Of a DNA stretch of 64,000 nucleotides, positions 1-8,475 are shown piece after piece. The DNA is from Elusimicrobiota bacterium. Lineage in GTDB: Bacteria; Elusimicrobiota; Elusimicrobia; Elusimicrobiales; UBA9959. A program made the translations under genes and the position numbers. The notes below the pieces were generated by a model. The model was not told where the DNA came from, did not search any database, and saw only the letters and a program-made list of their open reading frames with translations. The stretch lies in assembly GCA_003450815.1 (NCBI GenBank), contig DMES01000078.1:22329-86328 (forward strand). Reading direction: 5' to 3'. Numbering within the stretch: position 1 is the first letter of the stretch; every line of letters begins with the position of its first letter.

Positions 1-600
1 TTTGGCCGCCTGGAAGGGACTGGTAGTCAGGCAGATATAGGAAACCACGCAGAGGCCGTCGGCTCCGGCGGCAATAACCGATCGAGCGTTTGAAGGGTTT
101 ATTCCGCCTATGGCTACCAGCCGCGTATCCTTCATTATTTTTCTTATTCTTGAAAACCCCTCAAGGCCGAGGGGGCTTGCCGCGTCGTTTTTTGAAGACG
201 TGAAAAAAACGGGGCTAGCGGAAACATAACTCAGAGGTAGTTTCAAAGCTGAACGGGCCTGGCTTTCATTCTCTACCGAGAGGCCGATTATGGCGTTCTT
301 CCCCAGTATCCGCCTTGCGCTCAGTGGGTCAATGTCGGATTGCCCCAGATGTACTCCGTCGGCTCCGGAGACAAGCGCCACGTCAACCCGGTCATTTATC
401 ATCAGCGGGATCTTGCGGGACCTGAGCATGTTTTTGAGGCTTTTTGCCAGCTCAACATACTGACGCGCCGGCATATATTTTTCCCGGAGCTGCACAGCCG
501 TTATGCCGCCGCGCGCCGCTTTGGCAATCGTATCTTTAAGTTTTCCGGCAGGAGCGAATTCTGTCCCGATTACAAGATAAAGACTTAGGTCAGGCTTCAC
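1..600 (-). CDS. thiE: Thiamine-phosphate synthase ThiE (3' end outside window)
   Basis: Cytoplasmic enzyme that joins the pyrimidine (HMP-PP) and thiazole phosphate moieties into thiamine phosphate. Reading from GTG at 598-600 gives 200 open codons that run off the window edge; the family is about 210 residues, so only a few residues are missing. Visible motifs are VQLREK near residue 36, HLGQSD near 84, GLSVEN near 106 and GGINPSNARS near 165, the last being the phosphate-binding loop. The GTG overlaps the last 11 nt of thiM and has AAGGA about 6 nt upstream, so translation is probably coupled to thiM. It is the third gene of a thiC-thiM-thiE operon. Confidence 0.9.
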   Translation of the reverse strand, partial: MKPDLSLYLVIGTEFAPAGKLKDTIAKAARGGITAVQLREKYMPARQYVELAKSLKNMLRSRKIPLMINDRVDVALVSGADGVHLGQSDIDPLSARRILGKNAIIGLSVENESQARSALKLPLSYVSASPVFFTSSKNDAASPLGLEGFSRIRKIMKDTRLVAIGGINPSNARSVIAAGADGLCVVSYICLTTSPFQAAK

Positions 601-1405
601 GGGTTATCCTTAATCTTCGTTCTAGATCCTCCGGTTTTAGCGCGTACAGGCAGTCAAGAAAACAAGCCTGGAAGCTGCCGGGCAGGGCTGTTTTTTCACG
701 GGCCATTTCTCCTGCTATGCCCGTAACCGCGGCCGCTGTGTAAGCGGCCTCAAAAGCTGAACCGCATACGCCGGCGAAGGCTCCAGTGAGCGCGCTAAGG
801 GCGCAGCCCATGCCGGTCACCTTCGTCATCAGTTCCACCCCGTTTGCGAGCGACATGGTCCCATCGCGGGAGCGGATAAAGTCTTTTGCGCCGCTTATGG
901 AAACCGCACAGCCGTATTTAGCGGCGAGCGCGTCGGCCGCTTCAAGCGCCAGCGACGAAGAGCAGGAACTGTCTACGCCCCTGGTGCGAGCCGCGTCCGC
1001 GGCGCCGGCCACGGCTTGTATCTCCGAAGCGTTTCCCCTCAACACAGCTATACTTCCGGATTCCAGAAGTTCTCTTGCCGCGGCGGTCCTATAGGCTGTC
1101 GCGCCCGCACCAACCGGGTCCAGCACCACCGGTTTGCCGCAGGCGGAGGCCGCTTTGAGCGCGCCTTTCATGCTTAACACCCACCTGGGATTTAAAGTGC
1201 CTATATTGAGGACAACAGCCGAAGAGAGGAAAACAATGTCCTCGATTTCTTCTGCCGCGTCCGCCATAACCGGCGAGGCGCCCACCGCCAGCAGGGCGTT
1301 GGCGGTGAAGTTCATCGCCACATAATTGGTTATATTATGGACCAGTGGTTTAGCGAACCTAACTTTCTCAAGGTTATCGCAGATTTTTAGGGTTTCCAGG
1401 TTCAT
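590..1405 (-). CDS. thiM: Hydroxyethylthiazole kinase ThiM
   Basis: Phosphorylates 4-methyl-5-hydroxyethylthiazole, the salvage route to the thiazole half of thiamine. The 271-residue protein has the family N-terminus PLVHNITNYVAMNFTAN, the LDPVGAGATAYR segment, GNASEI, and the C-terminal ATP-site motif VTGMGCALSALTGAF. An in-frame ATG exists 75 nt further upstream, but it would place the start inside thiC. The ATG at 1403-1405 forms an ATGA overlap with the thiC stop and has a GGGGAAGG-like ribosome site, so it is preferred. No thiazole synthase (thiG) is visible here, so the thiazole moiety may be salvaged or made elsewhere. Confidence 0.93.
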   Translation of the reverse strand: MNLETLKICDNLEKVRFAKPLVHNITNYVAMNFTANALLAVGASPVMADAAEEIEDIVFLSSAVVLNIGTLNPRWVLSMKGALKAASACGKPVVLDPVGAGATAYRTAAARELLESGSIAVLRGNASEIQAVAGAADAARTRGVDSSCSSSLALEAADALAAKYGCAVSISGAKDFIRSRDGTMSLANGVELMTKVTGMGCALSALTGAFAGVCGSAFEAAYTAAAVTGIAGEMAREKTALPGSFQACFLDCLYALKPEDLERRLRITREA

Positions 1406-2679
1406 ATGGCGGCCTTCCCCGGCCCGAAGGTTTTTTTTGAGTTTTTCATCGCGCAGAAATTTTCCCCGCACATGGAGCAATAGCCTTTGCCCGTATCGCC
1501 GCGCTTTGCGCGGAACATCTTTCTTGCGCGTGCCGGGTCCAGGGCCAGACTGAATTGTTTCTCCCAGTCAAAGGCGTACCTGGCCCGGGACAGTTCAAGG
1601 TCGCGCTTTTGGGCGCCGTTCAGTTTACGGGCAGCGTCCCAGGCGTGGGCGGCCAGTTTGAAAGCCGTAACGCCCTGCTTTATTTCCTCCAGGTCCGGCA
1701 GCCCCAGATGTTCTCCTGGTGTGACGCAGCAAAGGAAGGCCGCGCCCGCTCTGGCCGCTATGGCCGCGCCTATGGCGGCGTTTATGTGGTCGAAGCCCAG
1801 GGCTATGTCGGTTACCAGCGGACCTAAAACATAGAGCGGCGCGTCATGGCAGACTTTAAGGGCTTTTTCCACATTCATCTCTATTCCATTCAGCGGTATG
1901 TGGCCCGGCCCCTCCACCATCACCTGAACGCCTCTTGCCCTGGCTTTCAGTACCAGTTCGCCCAGCGTTTCAAGCTCGCCGAACTGGGCCGCGTCGGAAG
2001 CGTCGGCAAGCGAGCCCGGCCTCAATCCGTCGCCAAGACTGATGGTGACATTATATTCGTAGCAGATATCCAGAATGTCGTCAAAACGCTCGTAAAAGGG
2101 GTTTTCTTTCGCGTGCGCCTTCATCCAGCCGGCTATCAGCGAGCCGCCTCTCGACACAATTCCTGTTACGCGTTTCTCGGCCAAGGGCAGGTGTTTGCGC
2201 ATGAGGCCCGCGTGGATGGTCATAAAGTCCACTCCCTGCGCCGCTTGTTTTTCTATAAGGTTCAGCATGTTGCGATAAGTAAGTTTGGTAATGTCTTTTA
2301 GTTCGGAAAAAAGGCCGTAAACGGGAACCGTGCCTAGCGGCATTTTACAGCGCGCCATAATTTCTTTCCGTATAGCATCAAGGCCGCCGCCGGTGGAAAG
2401 GTCCATCACGGTGTCGGCTCCGTTTTCGAGCGCGGCCTCAAGCTTCAGAAATTCTTCCCGCAGATTTGAGGCTTCGCCTGATATGCCGAGGTTGACGTTT
2501 ATCTTGCAGGAGAAGTTCCTGCCGATTATTATTGGGTCTATACCGGCGCGGCGTTTATTGGCGGGTATAACGGCCCGCCCGGATTCAAGTTCCTTTAATA
2601 TATAAGCGCTTTTGCGGCCCTCTTTGATGCCAATGGATTTTATGTGGGATGTGTTAAGGAATGCTTGTGCTGTAGTCAT
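1402..2679 (-). CDS. thiC: Phosphomethylpyrimidine synthase ThiC
   Basis: Non-canonical radical SAM enzyme that converts aminoimidazole ribotide to HMP-P, the pyrimidine precursor of thiamine. The C-terminus carries the CxxCxxxxC iron-sulfur motif (CSMCGENFC) and the body has the conserved GDGLRPG and EGPGHIPL segments. The protein is about 425 residues, the short ThiC form. I choose the ATG at 2677-2679 because GGAGG lies 5 nt before it; an in-frame ATG 18 nt upstream lies inside the riboswitch. The gene follows a TPP riboswitch that overlaps this ribosome site, so thiamine pyrophosphate probably represses translation initiation. Confidence 0.95.
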   Translation of the reverse strand: MTTAQAFLNTSHIKSIGIKEGRKSAYILKELESGRAVIPANKRRAGIDPIIIGRNFSCKINVNLGISGEASNLREEFLKLEAALENGADTVMDLSTGGGLDAIRKEIMARCKMPLGTVPVYGLFSELKDITKLTYRNMLNLIEKQAAQGVDFMTIHAGLMRKHLPLAEKRVTGIVSRGGSLIAGWMKAHAKENPFYERFDDILDICYEYNVTISLGDGLRPGSLADASDAAQFGELETLGELVLKARARGVQVMVEGPGHIPLNGIEMNVEKALKVCHDAPLYVLGPLVTDIALGFDHINAAIGAAIAARAGAAFLCCVTPGEHLGLPDLEEIKQGVTAFKLAAHAWDAARKLNGAQKRDLELSRARYAFDWEKQFSLALDPARARKMFRAKRGDTGKGYCSMCGENFCAMKNSKKTFGPGKAAI

Positions 2680-2772
2680 GTTTTCCTCCGCCGGCATTAT
2701 CCGGATCAGGTTCCAAGGGTCTTCCGGTCGGACCGGAACTCTCAGCCTCTGAAAAAGAAGCTCCCCTGTTAT
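2680..2772 (-). promoter_or_regulatory. TPP riboswitch (THI box) upstream of thiC
   Basis: On the minus strand the conserved THI-box blocks appear in order: GGGGAGC, GGCTGAGAG, GACCCTTGGAACCTGAT, and CCGGATAATGCCGGCG. These are the signature P2/P4 elements of the TPP aptamer. The 3' strand runs directly into the GGAGG of thiC, with no separate terminator hairpin between aptamer and start codon, so control of translation initiation is the likely mode (inference). Confidence 0.93.
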
Positions 2773-2784
2773 GTTCTGTTTGAA

Positions 2785-2790
2785 ATTATA
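2785..2790 (-). promoter_or_regulatory. Probable -10 box of the thiC operon
   Basis: TATAAT on the minus strand lies about 12 nt before the first recognisable riboswitch base. A clear -35 hexamer at the usual distance is not seen (GAAACT is the closest). Confidence 0.5.
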
Positions 2791-2820
2791 TATCTTTTTC
2801 AGGCTTATAGTTTCCCGGTT

Positions 2821-3408
2821 TTAAACCTGCTGGTGGCTCAGGCTGCCGCGCCTTACCAGCAGGAAAATTCCCAGCGCGCTGTTGGAGAACACTAGCAGCG
2901 CCGGGTAAAGCCAGGTGGAGATTGTGTAATGCTCGATCGCGAACAGTGAAAAAAACGAGCACAGCGTGGCGATGAAATAGCTGGAAGCCGATTCTTCATA
3001 CGGCTTGTTCCATGCTTTCCTTATTGTCGGGAAATAGCCGATGGTGTCTATGATGCAGACGATGAGTACCGACCAGACTGGCGTTTTAGTTATGATCCAA
3101 AGCGGAATCGCGCAAAACGCGACTACAAGGCTGGTCCAGTCCCCTTTTGTGATGTCCTTTTCACCTTTATAATAGCCCAGAACCGCCAGTATGCAGCAGG
3201 TTGCCGCGCTAAATCCCCGCGCCCAGGAACCTGGGCCCGCGCCCTCGGCGACCTGCGCCGCGAAGCCTATGCCCGAAATTGTCGCCCAGATAAGCCATGA
3301 GAATGCATGAGGTTTTGTTTTGCCTTTAAAGATAGAGGCAAGGTAAATCGCGCGTGAAAGCGCCATCATAGCGATGGAAACAAAACCAAAGAATGCGGTG
3401 TGGGTCAT
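2821..3408 (-). CDS. Polytopic membrane protein, PQ-loop-like, unknown function
   Basis: Predicted inner-membrane protein of 195 residues with about six or seven hydrophobic segments. Two halves resemble each other: one has AFSWLIWATISGIG, the other has TIGYFPTIRKAW, which recalls PQ-loop transporters, but the exact PQ motif is absent and I do not recognise the family. Its ATG overlaps the stop of the TlpA-like gene (ATGA), so it is the last gene of a three-gene unit with the DsbD-like importer. A role in envelope thiol redox or small-molecule transport is possible from context only. Confidence 0.6.
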   Translation of the reverse strand: MTHTAFFGFVSIAMMALSRAIYLASIFKGKTKPHAFSWLIWATISGIGFAAQVAEGAGPGSWARGFSAATCCILAVLGYYKGEKDITKGDWTSLVVAFCAIPLWIITKTPVWSVLIVCIIDTIGYFPTIRKAWNKPYEESASSYFIATLCSFFSLFAIEHYTISTWLYPALLVFSNSALGIFLLVRRGSLSHQQV

Positions 3409-4547
3409 TTTGCCGGCGTGACGCGCAGAAACTCAATGGTCCGGCGCGCCGGCACAAGGATCAACCCCTGTCCGGCAAGAACCCGATCGGCTTCAGTAAG
3501 GTCGCCGTATTTCCACTTGAGATCAAACTCGTATGTTCCCTTGAGCCCGGTCTCATCCACCACCGGCCTGTCCAGGCTTGACCAAAGGGCGCGCGCGATT
3601 CTGGGCATTTCGGCTGTGCCGACCAGGTCGCCGCCTCCGTATGCCATTAAGCCCATCTCACCCGCCTCCGGCGCGCCCGGTTTTGGCCGGGGAGCGCCTT
3701 GGGAGGTTGATAAGGTCAGGACAAAAACATTGGTCTCCGCGGGTTCCGGCATTACGCGTATATTGAAAACGGACTGGATGGCGGTCTTCAGAACTTCACG
3801 GCCCTTCTCGATTCCATCAGGAGGCGTCTTCAATGTCAGATTCAGAGAATCCACCGGTTTTGTGTCCAGAATGACCTGGTTATCTTCAACGTCCCAAATA
3901 CGCGCGATGCTGTTTAAAAATGGGACCCCTTGCATTTCAAGTTTTGTCTGAGAGCTTGACATGCGCCACTTGCCGGACCCGGACGATATTTTTATTTCAA
4001 AAATAGTCTTGACGGTTTCCGGCTTAACCGCCGGAGCTTTAGTATCCTCCCATTCAACAGGCTTGGGTTTAAAATTACCCGCGATCGCGTCACGAACTTC
4101 TTTCTCTTCCAGACTTGCCGGGAATATGCGCGCCAGCAGGGTTCCGTCCTTGCCGATAAGGTAGCCGTCCGGCCGTCCATTGACCCTATAAGCTTTAAAC
4201 GAGGATTCCTTCTGGTCAATACCCACCCAGGATTTTATTTCGTGCGTTGTGAGAAATGCGGTGATTGTGTCTGTTGATTCGTCGGTTACCGCGATGAAGA
4301 CCACAGGCTCGCCCTTCAGAGCTTCATGCAGGCGGTTTATATGAGGCAGGCTTGCCACGCAAGGCGCGCACCAGGTCGCCCAGAAATCAAGGAAAACCAC
4401 TTTTCCTTTAAGGTCCTTCAGTCCTTTGACACTGGTGACCGGGGCGTTAAGGACTTTTGCTATTTTGAAGTCCGGCGCCTGCGCGGCATAGGACGGCCCT
4501 TTACAGGCGGAAATCATCAGGGCCATAATTGCGAAGATTCTTTTCAT
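3405..4547 (-). CDS. Lipoprotein with TlpA-like thioredoxin domain fused to DUF3738 (TIGR03435-type)
   Basis: The 380-residue protein starts with a lipoprotein signal (ISAC, Cys15), so it is probably tethered to a membrane facing the periplasm. Residues 25-165 form a TlpA/ResA-type thioredoxin fold with WCAPC at 59-63 and the cis-Pro region VNGRPDGYLI. The remainder, about 185-378, has the pattern of DUF3738/TIGR03435 proteins, known mostly as stand-alone secreted proteins in Acidobacteria and Planctomycetes. The start forms an ATGA overlap with the upstream DsbD-like gene, which is the obvious electron donor for the CxxC pair. The substrate is unknown. Confidence 0.8.
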   Translation of the reverse strand: MKRIFAIMALMISACKGPSYAAQAPDFKIAKVLNAPVTSVKGLKDLKGKVVFLDFWATWCAPCVASLPHINRLHEALKGEPVVFIAVTDESTDTITAFLTTHEIKSWVGIDQKESSFKAYRVNGRPDGYLIGKDGTLLARIFPASLEEKEVRDAIAGNFKPKPVEWEDTKAPAVKPETVKTIFEIKISSGSGKWRMSSSQTKLEMQGVPFLNSIARIWDVEDNQVILDTKPVDSLNLTLKTPPDGIEKGREVLKTAIQSVFNIRVMPEPAETNVFVLTLSTSQGAPRPKPGAPEAGEMGLMAYGGGDLVGTAEMPRIARALWSSLDRPVVDETGLKGTYEFDLKWKYGDLTEADRVLAGQGLILVPARRTIEFLRVTPAK

Positions 4548-6376
4548 GGTTTGTTTTCTCCTTTTAGTTTTAGCTGGGCGAGCGAGTCCAGCACAAGCCC
4601 CGGCGTGAGAAGCTCAGGCAATAGAACGGCGGGTCCGCCGCCGGGATGCACCACATAAAGCGGCACGCCGTTGCGTCCATATTTTGAAAGTTCCGCCTCT
4701 ATGCTTTTATCGCGTCCGGTCCAGTCGGCCCGGAAGGCGCGGACGCCGTCGCGTGAAAGCGCCGCGCGCACTTCACTAGAGGCCAGCGCGGTGCGCTCGT
4801 TTACCTGGCATGACAGGCACCAGGCCGCTGTAAAATCTATGAACACGGTATGTCCGGCGGCGCGCTCCTGGGCCACGGCTTCAGGCGACCATTGCCGCCA
4901 GAGGGCGTTTTGGGGCGGTGGATTAACAGCGAGAAGCTGCCAAAGAACCCAAAGAAGCCAAAGACTGCTGGCGAACATCGGCAACGCCAAAAGCTTTTTC
5001 AGCAGGACCATCCAGGCGCCTGGCTTCGGAAGAAGCCGTATCAGCGCGGGCCAGGAAGAAAGACAGGCGTACGGCGCGGCGGCGCCAAGCCCGAGCGCGC
5101 CGAACACGGCCAAGGTTTCGCCCGCCGGGCGCGTTACGGCCCAGCCGAGAGTGGCGCCCATAAATGGGGCCGTACAGGGCGCTCCGGCCACCATGGCGAA
5201 CACACCGGAAAAAAACGCGCCGATCCGGCCCTCGCGGGCGGACAGGGATGAGCCTGTGCCCATCCATCTGGCGCCGAATTCAAAAACGCCCAGTAAACTT
5301 AGCCCGGCGAAAAAGAACAATACAGCCAGCGCGGCAACCAGCCAGGGTGATTGGAACTGCGTTCCCCAGCCCAGAGTGTGGCCGGCGCGGCGTGCCGTCA
5401 GTAGCATTAACGCCAGAGCTTCGCAGCTTAACACCATTCCGGCGGCGTAGGCCAGCGCTTCATAACGGGTCCGCGTGGTATTCTGTTCTTTGCGGTTCAG
5501 CAGTCCAAGCGTTTTGAAAGTCAGCACGGGAAACACGCACGGCATCAGGTTTAGCAGCAGCCCCCCGGCGAAAGCCAGAAGGAAGAAGCGTGCCTCCGTG
5601 CCGTCTGCGCTTACCGGGACGGAGACCAGCACAGGATTAAATCCGGGGCGTATCAGCACGCCCTCCATCCGCGAAGGTATTTTTGAGCCGGGCGCCGGGT
5701 TTAAGGCTATTTCCGTTTCCAACGGGCTTACGCTTACGGCTGAACGTGTGTTTTCAAATATGCCGGGTTCCTCCGGAAAGAACTCGGCCAGCGGATGGAG
5801 GCCTTTAAGGCGCAGGCGTATATTGTTCCCGTCATGCGCGGCCGTAATTATTGCGCCGGAATCAGGCCGCGGTACACTTGCAAGCGAAGCCGCAATAGCC
5901 GCTGCATCGTCCGCGCGTTCACGTGAGGTTCTTTCTACATTTATCCTGAGCGTTAATGCCGCTGAGCCTGGCAGACAGGTTTCCCGGCATTCCAGCCATT
6001 CCGCTTTCGCACGGAGACTGACGCGCGTTCCGGGGCGGGTGTCCGGGGCCGCTGTAAGCGTAAACGGCAGGATGACCGCACCATTGTAGCCGAAATTGGT
6101 GAGCGGCGGCGATTCCAGTCGCATCGGCGCGGGCCATTGCATGGGGGAGGCTTTCCAGCCAGTAGGCAGCCTCCATTCCAGCCTTGGAGACATTCCCGCG
6201 TCTCCCGGATTGCGCCAATATACGTGCCAGCCGTCATTTAGTTTAAATTTAAGCCCCGCCGTAAAGCTCTCACCGGGCTGTACTGTATCGCGCGCGGAGA
6301 GAAGAGAAATGTCAACATGGCCGGCATATGCCGGCCATGAAAATAAAATCAACAGAACGGCGATGGCGGGTCTCAT
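4544..6376 (-). CDS. DsbD/ScsB-like thiol:disulfide interchange protein
   Basis: Membrane reductant conduit that moves electrons from cytoplasmic thioredoxin to periplasmic thiol proteins. The 610-residue order is: signal peptide (ends near residue 18), DsbD-alpha-like beta domain with WRNPGDAG, a CcdA-like membrane core with Cys pairs in NLMPCVFP (about 278) and GAPCTAP (about 399), and a C-terminal thioredoxin domain with WCLSC (about 518). All expected cysteines are present. It overlaps the TlpA-like lipoprotein gene by ATGA, so the two probably act together. The ribosome site is weak; the leader carries an element also found before aroB. Confidence 0.88.
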   Translation of the reverse strand: MRPAIAVLLILFSWPAYAGHVDISLLSARDTVQPGESFTAGLKFKLNDGWHVYWRNPGDAGMSPRLEWRLPTGWKASPMQWPAPMRLESPPLTNFGYNGAVILPFTLTAAPDTRPGTRVSLRAKAEWLECRETCLPGSAALTLRINVERTSRERADDAAAIAASLASVPRPDSGAIITAAHDGNNIRLRLKGLHPLAEFFPEEPGIFENTRSAVSVSPLETEIALNPAPGSKIPSRMEGVLIRPGFNPVLVSVPVSADGTEARFFLLAFAGGLLLNLMPCVFPVLTFKTLGLLNRKEQNTTRTRYEALAYAAGMVLSCEALALMLLTARRAGHTLGWGTQFQSPWLVAALAVLFFFAGLSLLGVFEFGARWMGTGSSLSAREGRIGAFFSGVFAMVAGAPCTAPFMGATLGWAVTRPAGETLAVFGALGLGAAAPYACLSSWPALIRLLPKPGAWMVLLKKLLALPMFASSLWLLWVLWQLLAVNPPPQNALWRQWSPEAVAQERAAGHTVFIDFTAAWCLSCQVNERTALASSEVRAALSRDGVRAFRADWTGRDKSIEAELSKYGRNGVPLYVVHPGGGPAVLLPELLTPGLVLDSLAQLKLKGENKP

Positions 6377-6388
6377 TTTTGGTTATTA

Positions 6389-6434
6389 AAAATTTTTGCC
6401 GCAAAAATAAAATGTTGTTCCTCAACATTTTATA
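6389..6434 (-). repeat. Shared leader element: hairpin after ychF and before the DsbD-like gene
   Basis: An 11-bp AT-rich hairpin (arms ATAAAATGTTG and CAACATTTTAT, loop of five) includes the ychF stop codon. On the minus strand it is followed by a U-rich run and then TTTTTGCGGCAAAAA. It can act as a weak terminator for ychF. The same GTTGAGGAACAACATTTTAT core and the TTTTTGCGGCAAAAA box recur at 20693-20780 before aroB, so this is a dispersed element rather than a chance terminator. Confidence 0.6.
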
Positions 6435-7503
6435 CGTTAAACTTAAAGAAGCAAACATCGCCGTCTTTCATTACGTATTCCTTGCCTTCCGAGCGGATCA
6501 GGCCTTTTTCTTTCAAAAGCTTTTCTTCGCGGTATTTGACGATGTCTTCAAAGGAATAAACTTCGGCGCGGATGAAGCCTTTCTCAAAATCGGTATGGAT
6601 GCGGCCGGCCGCCTGCGGCGCTTTCAGGCCTTTGCGCAGGCTCCAGGCGCGCACTTCGTCGTCCGAGCCGGCGGTGAAGAAGGAAATCAGATCCAGCAGT
6701 TTCTGGCCGGCCAGTATCATTTTCTCAAGGCCGGTGTATTCCTCTCCCAGGTCTTTCATGAACGCGGCTTTTTCATTTTCGGGCAATTCTATTAGTTCCG
6801 ATTCAATCTTTGCGGAAATTTCCACCAGAATAGCGTCGCGCGACTTTACAAAATCGCGCAGCTTAGCCTGCACGGCGGCGTTCGGGCTTTCGGAAGTGTT
6901 GGCCACGAAGAAAACTGGTTTTACGGTGAGCAGGTTGAAGTCGCGCACTTCCTCTATGGTGTATCCCGCTTCTTTGGCCGGTTTGCCTGCGACCAGCAGT
7001 TTTTTTATCTTTTCAAGTTTTTCCTGTTTTTCTTTGGCTTCCTTGCTGCCCGAGCGCAGATTGCCGGAATTCTTGTCTATCATTTTGTCCACGGCTTCCA
7101 GGTCGGCCAGCATTAGCTCGGTTTCTATCACTTCAATGTCGCGTATGGGGTCCACTTCGCCCAGCACATGCACCACATCGGGATTGTCGAATACGCGCAC
7201 CACCTGCACTATGGCGTCCACCTCGCGGATGTTGGCCAGAAACTTGTTGCCCAGGCCCTCGCCCTGAGAAGCGCCTTTCATAAGGCCCGCGATGTCCACG
7301 AATTTTATATAGGAGGCGACCTTTTTCGGCGGCTTGAAAATTTCAAAAAGCGCGTCCAGACGCTTGTCCGGTATCGGCACCACTCCCACATTCGGGTCTA
7401 TAGTGGTGAAAGGATAGTTGGATGAAGCCGCGCCCGCCCTGGTAAGCGCGTTGAAAAGCGTGGATTTGCCCACATTGGGGAGTCCTACAATTCCTATTTC
7501 CAT
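6430..7503 (-). CDS. ychF: Ribosome-binding ATPase YchF
   Basis: Obg-family P-loop protein that binds ribosomes and prefers ATP. The 357-residue length matches the family (about 363). The N-terminus has the G1 motif GLPNVGKST, then FTTIDPNVG, the DIAGL switch II, a coiled-coil insertion near 125-165, and a C-terminal TGS domain (about 275-357, with RAWSLRKGLKAPQAAGRIHTDF split across it). The start at 7503 is the only sensible one. It sits between a 15-bp hairpin in its leader and an AT-rich hairpin at its end. Confidence 0.96.
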   Translation of the reverse strand: MEIGIVGLPNVGKSTLFNALTRAGAASSNYPFTTIDPNVGVVPIPDKRLDALFEIFKPPKKVASYIKFVDIAGLMKGASQGEGLGNKFLANIREVDAIVQVVRVFDNPDVVHVLGEVDPIRDIEVIETELMLADLEAVDKMIDKNSGNLRSGSKEAKEKQEKLEKIKKLLVAGKPAKEAGYTIEEVRDFNLLTVKPVFFVANTSESPNAAVQAKLRDFVKSRDAILVEISAKIESELIELPENEKAAFMKDLGEEYTGLEKMILAGQKLLDLISFFTAGSDDEVRAWSLRKGLKAPQAAGRIHTDFEKGFIRAEVYSFEDIVKYREEKLLKEKGLIRSEGKEYVMKDGDVCFFKFNV

Positions 7504-7524
7504 TGTTCAGTCCTTATGGTTCGC

Positions 7525-7559
7525 GGTAAGATAATATGAAATGCTCATATTATTTTGCC
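7525..7559. other. Long stem-loop in the ychF leader
   Basis: A 15-bp stem including two wobble pairs (arms beginning GGTAAGATAATATGA, loop AATGC) lies 22 bp before the ychF start. It could end transcription coming from the tRNA genes or act as a leader structure. No long T-tract follows it on the minus strand. Confidence 0.45.
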
Positions 7560-7641
7560 GCGAGCGCTTAGCCGCGTGAGAATCTCAAAATTAAAAGCCG
7601 ATTCCCGCGGAGGAACCGGCTTGCCGCCAGCAAATTGTGGC

Positions 7642-7658
7642 GGCCTGTACGGGATTTG
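7642..7658 (-). repeat. 17-bp copy of the tRNA-Glu 3' end
   Basis: Seventeen bases are identical to the 3' acceptor/T-arm end of tRNA-Glu at 7798-7814, and similarity extends a few bases beyond the tRNA (both have AAATTGT just outside). Such 3'-end copies are typical scars of tRNA-site integration. The broken integrase at 8032-8475 supports that reading, although it lies on the other side of the tRNAs. The rest of 7560-7797 holds no gene that I can support. Confidence 0.6.
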
Positions 7659-7797
7659 GCCACAAGTCGCTTCTTCGCCGTCGCTCAGTCGCGCTCGCGG
7701 CCCCGGCTCGCGGATTCGCCTGCTGGCTCATCAACGCTCCGCCTTTCAAATCCCGCCGCAAGCCAAGCAGTTGGCTTGCTTATGGAAAATTGTATAC

Positions 7798-7870
7798 GGC
7801 CTGTACGGGATTTGAACCCGTGATCTCTGCCTTGAGAGGGCAGCGTCCTAGGCCGCTAGACGAACAGGCC
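7798..7870 (-). tRNA. tRNA-Glu (anticodon CTC)
   Basis: The minus strand folds into a complete cloverleaf: acceptor GGCCTGT with ACAGGCC, T-arm ACGGG/CCCGT around GTTCAAAT, and anticodon stem CTGCC/GGCAG with loop CTCTCAA, giving CTC, which reads GAG. The CCA end is not encoded. It lies about 47 bp downstream of tRNA-Thr, so both are probably co-transcribed. Confidence 0.96.
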
Positions 7871-7917
7871 GTAAGTTCACAGTTTACCAAATAGCCGGCT
7901 TAGCAGGCAAAAAAACC

Positions 7918-7989
7918 AGCCGACGGCCGGGATTGAACCGGCGACCTACCGCTTACAAGGCGGTTGCTCTACCGCTGAGCTACGTCGGC
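7918..7989 (-). tRNA. tRNA-Thr (anticodon TGT)
   Basis: Acceptor GCCGACG/CGTCGGC, D-stem GCTC/GAGC, anticodon stem ACCGC/GCGGT with loop CTTGTAA (TGT, reading ACA), and T-arm CCGG around TTCAATC. CCA is not encoded; a T-run follows the 3' end on the minus strand. Confidence 0.96.
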
Positions 7990-8031
7990 ATTCTGTATTG
8001 GTAATTTTACTATATTTGGGCAAATTTTAAT

Positions 8032-8475
8032 TTACTTGGTGTCCATATAGGTGTCCATCGGGGCTGGTTTTGGGGCAGATTCCTGCGTGATTGGCATACA
8101 CGTGTTAAAGGCCCGCATCTCTGCCTGTAAGTAGCCGCTGCTCAAATGTGCGTATCTTTGTGTCATTATGGGGCTGGCATGTCCGAGTATCTTTTGTAGG
8201 GCGGGAAGATTTCCGGTTTTCATAATAAAATGGCTTGCAAAAGTATGGCGTAGGTCATGGAATCGGAATCCTACAATTCCCGCAGCTTCCAAGCACTTCC
8301 CAAAATATCGTCTTAGTGTTATATCGGGCACGTTGAAAACCTTGTCCGTTGGTTCCAGCGGTCCCATGACTAGGAGAATGTTGTGTAATTTAGCAGCGAT
8401 AGGTATTTCCCTTGGCTTGCCGGACTTTGATTCTACAACGTGTCGTATATTTCTTTCTGCAAGGCGTCGCTTTTT
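8032..8475 (-). pseudogene. Tyrosine recombinase (integrase), C-terminal fragment
   Basis: The open frame of 147 codons encodes only the catalytic half of a phage-type integrase: KSGKPREIPI near the start, then the box FHDLRHTFASHF (His-x-x-Arg), LGHASPIMTQRYAHLS with the second His and the nucleophilic Tyr. Homology begins upstream of the first ATG (8365-8367) and is open only back to a TAA at 8476-8478, so the N-terminal arm-binding and core-binding domains are missing. It is probably a dead remnant of an element that used the adjacent tRNA genes. Confidence 0.85.

Noticed and set aside
4671..5450. Long plus-strand open frames opposite the DsbD-like gene
   Set aside because: They mirror a well-supported gene, have no ribosome site and are basic low-quality sequence.
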